Made by a program: the position numbers and the translations under genes. A stretch of DNA of 64,000 nucleotides, taken from Streptomyces wedmorensis. GTDB lineage: Bacteria; Actinomycetota; Actinomycetes; Streptomycetales; Streptomycetaceae. Shown one piece after another: positions 62,864 through 64,000 of the stretch. The stretch lies in the NCBI RefSeq assembly GCF_000716445.1, contig NZ_JNWK01000037.1:1-64000 (forward strand), read 5' to 3'. The first letter of the stretch is position 1. Each line of letters begins with the position of its first letter. The notes beneath the pieces are model-generated. The model worked only from the letters and a program-made list of their open reading frames with translations, searched no databases and was not told the origin of the DNA.

Positions 62864-64000
62864 ATGACCGGACACGTCTGTCCTGAATGCGGTGTACACA
62901 GACCTGGCTGCGCCTGCGCCCAGGCGGCGATAGCCGCCGCCGAGGACTTCGATCCCCTGCGGATCAGGCCCTACGTGACCCTGGACGCACCCGAGCGCCA
63001 GGAGGGCCCGCAGAAGCCGCAGCCCGCGGCGGCCGGGGGCGCGGGTGCGCCGTACGGCTCCGGGGCCGGGGCCGCGGGGACGCCGTACGGGGACGCTCGG
63101 GCGCCGCACGGAGACGCGGGGACGCCGCACACCGGCGGGGGCTCGGACGGGGACGCGACGGCGTACCTTCCCGCGTACGCGCCGGATGATCCGCCGACCG
63201 CCCAGCTGTCGGCGATCCGGCCGGAGGGCCAGGGCCCCCTCGGCGCGCGCCCCGGAGGGACCCGCCCCGACACGTACCCGGCGACGCCCGGCCAGGACGC
63301 GTACCCCGGCGCGTACGGGGCCGAGCCCGCTCAGGACGCGCACCCCGGCGCGTACGCAGCCGATCCCGATCACGACGCGCGCCTCGGTGCGCGCCCGGCG
63401 GAGACCCGTCCCGACGCCTTCGCGGGCGACGGGTACCCGGACGGCGCGTACCCCGGCACCGTGGGCGACCCCTCCGAGACGATGCCGTTGCTGCTCCGCG
63501 GCGTGGGCGACGTGCCGCCGACGCACGGCGGGGAGCGGGCGCGGGGCCGGCGTCGCGGCGCGGTGGTCGCCGCGGTGGCGGCCGTCGCCGTGGCGGGGAC
63601 CGCGGCCCTGGCGGCGGCGGTCCTGGGCGGCGGGGACGAGGGCGACGACCGGGCGGCCGTGCCGGAGGTGACGACGAGCGCGTCCCTGAACGTCGTGGTG
63701 TCGGAGGCGCCGTCCCCCTCCTCCGAGACCCCGGAGCCGTCGTCCTCCTCGCCGACCCCGACCCGGACGTCCGCGTCCCCCACGCCCTCCGCGAACCGCA
63801 CCACCGCGAGCTCCGCCCCGTCGACGACGGCCCCCGCCGCGCCGCCGGCCACCGCTCCGGCCGCCCCGACGTCGGCACCGACGACGTCCAGCCCGTCCGC
63901 GCAGCCGCCGCAGCAGACGGAGGAGGCGGCGGTCACCCTGAGCCTCGGCGCCACCGGATCCGAGGTGCGCGAGCTCCAGCTGCGGCTCCAGGCGCTGTGG
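62864..64000 (+). CDS. Peptidoglycan-binding protein, cut by window
   Basis: Open at the right edge. N-terminal zinc-knuckle-like CPECGVHRPGCACA (residues 6-19), a Pro/Gly/Ala-rich cytosolic region with DAYPGAYG-like units, a single membrane helix (VVAAVAAVAVAGTAALAAAV), a Ser/Thr/Pro-rich external stretch and the start of a PG_binding_1 domain (LSLGATGSEVRELQLRLQAL). ATG behind GGGGAGGGGACCC. Confidence 0.78.
   Translation, partial: MTGHVCPECGVHRPGCACAQAAIAAAEDFDPLRIRPYVTLDAPERQEGPQKPQPAAAGGAGAPYGSGAGAAGTPYGDARAPHGDAGTPHTGGGSDGDATAYLPAYAPDDPPTAQLSAIRPEGQGPLGARPGGTRPDTYPATPGQDAYPGAYGAEPAQDAHPGAYAADPDHDARLGARPAETRPDAFAGDGYPDGAYPGTVGDPSETMPLLLRGVGDVPPTHGGERARGRRRGAVVAAVAAVAVAGTAALAAAVLGGGDEGDDRAAVPEVTTSASLNVVVSEAPSPSSETPEPSSSSPTPTRTSASPTPSANRTTASSAPSTTAPAAPPATAPAAPTSAPTTSSPSAQPPQQTEEAAVTLSLGATGSEVRELQLRLQALW

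Overview
The window is chromosomal DNA of a Streptomyces-type actinomycete. It is very GC-rich, many starts are GTG, stop/start overlaps (ATGA, GTGA, TGATG) join operons, and the gene set (RNase H/phosphatase - zinc ribbon - Nif3 operon, DmdR1-type iron box, DesKR-like ABC operon, ECF cobalamin transporter) is streptomycete. No tRNA, rRNA, CRISPR array or prophage was seen. The left edge carries the first 13 codons of an IS5-type transposase.

Region 1 (1-5.0 kb, accessory): a graspetide (omega-ester peptide) locus read leftward. Three tiny overlapping ORFs come first, then precursor tgmA, ATP-grasp ligase tgmB and a PIMT-like methyltransferase. A divergent HTH-TPR regulator and a small two-repeat protein flank it. 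As written, tgmB is broken by a frameshift at a run of eight C.

Region 2 (5.1-17 kb, backbone): RNase P RNA on the minus strand; a MerR gene whose promoter has the MerR-type 19-bp spacer and looks leaderless; a membrane protein, an RNB-domain ribonuclease, YaaA, KDPG aldolase, a GNAT protein, RNase H/phosphatase, a zinc-ribbon gene that apparently starts at CTG, Nif3, an iron-regulated siderophore-binding lipoprotein, and conserved hypotheticals.

Region 3 (17-56.5 kb): a dispersed steroid or branched-lipid side-chain degradation regulon sits among housekeeping genes. A KstR-like repressor (40388-41014) matches its own expected operator (TNNAACNNGTTNNA) at six places: before Hsd4B-ADH-Hsd4A, before a fused acyl-CoA dehydrogenase and Ltp1-type thiolase, between a glycosyltransferase operon and kstR, before ALDH-ferredoxin, before a FadA5-type thiolase and before a CYP125-type P450. 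Together these could carry out terminal hydroxylation, oxidation to the acid and beta-oxidation. No ring-degradation gene and no side-chain acyl-CoA ligase is present. A second palindrome, CTGACG-NNN-CGTCAG, lies beside three of the six boxes and upstream of an F420-type oxidoreductase.

Between these genes lie an ABC transporter with a DesKR-like two-component system, a glycosyltransferase - methyltransferase - alpha-toroid operon of unknown product, three tandem lipoprotein paralogues, and a cobalamin riboswitch that heads a five-gene operon: two surface-anchored proteins plus EcfT, a double EcfA and an S component. The first surface protein has the alpha/alpha-toroid look of the cobalamin-binding domain of intrinsic factor.

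Region 4 (56.5-64 kb): a DUF2330 protein, an O-methyltransferase, a serpin, a MhuD-like heme-degrading monooxygenase, a GNAT protein, an MFS exporter with a cytosolic C-terminal extension that looks like a winged helix, and a truncated peptidoglycan-binding protein. The 3' ends of the O-methyltransferase and serpin genes are copied as tandem repeats between them.
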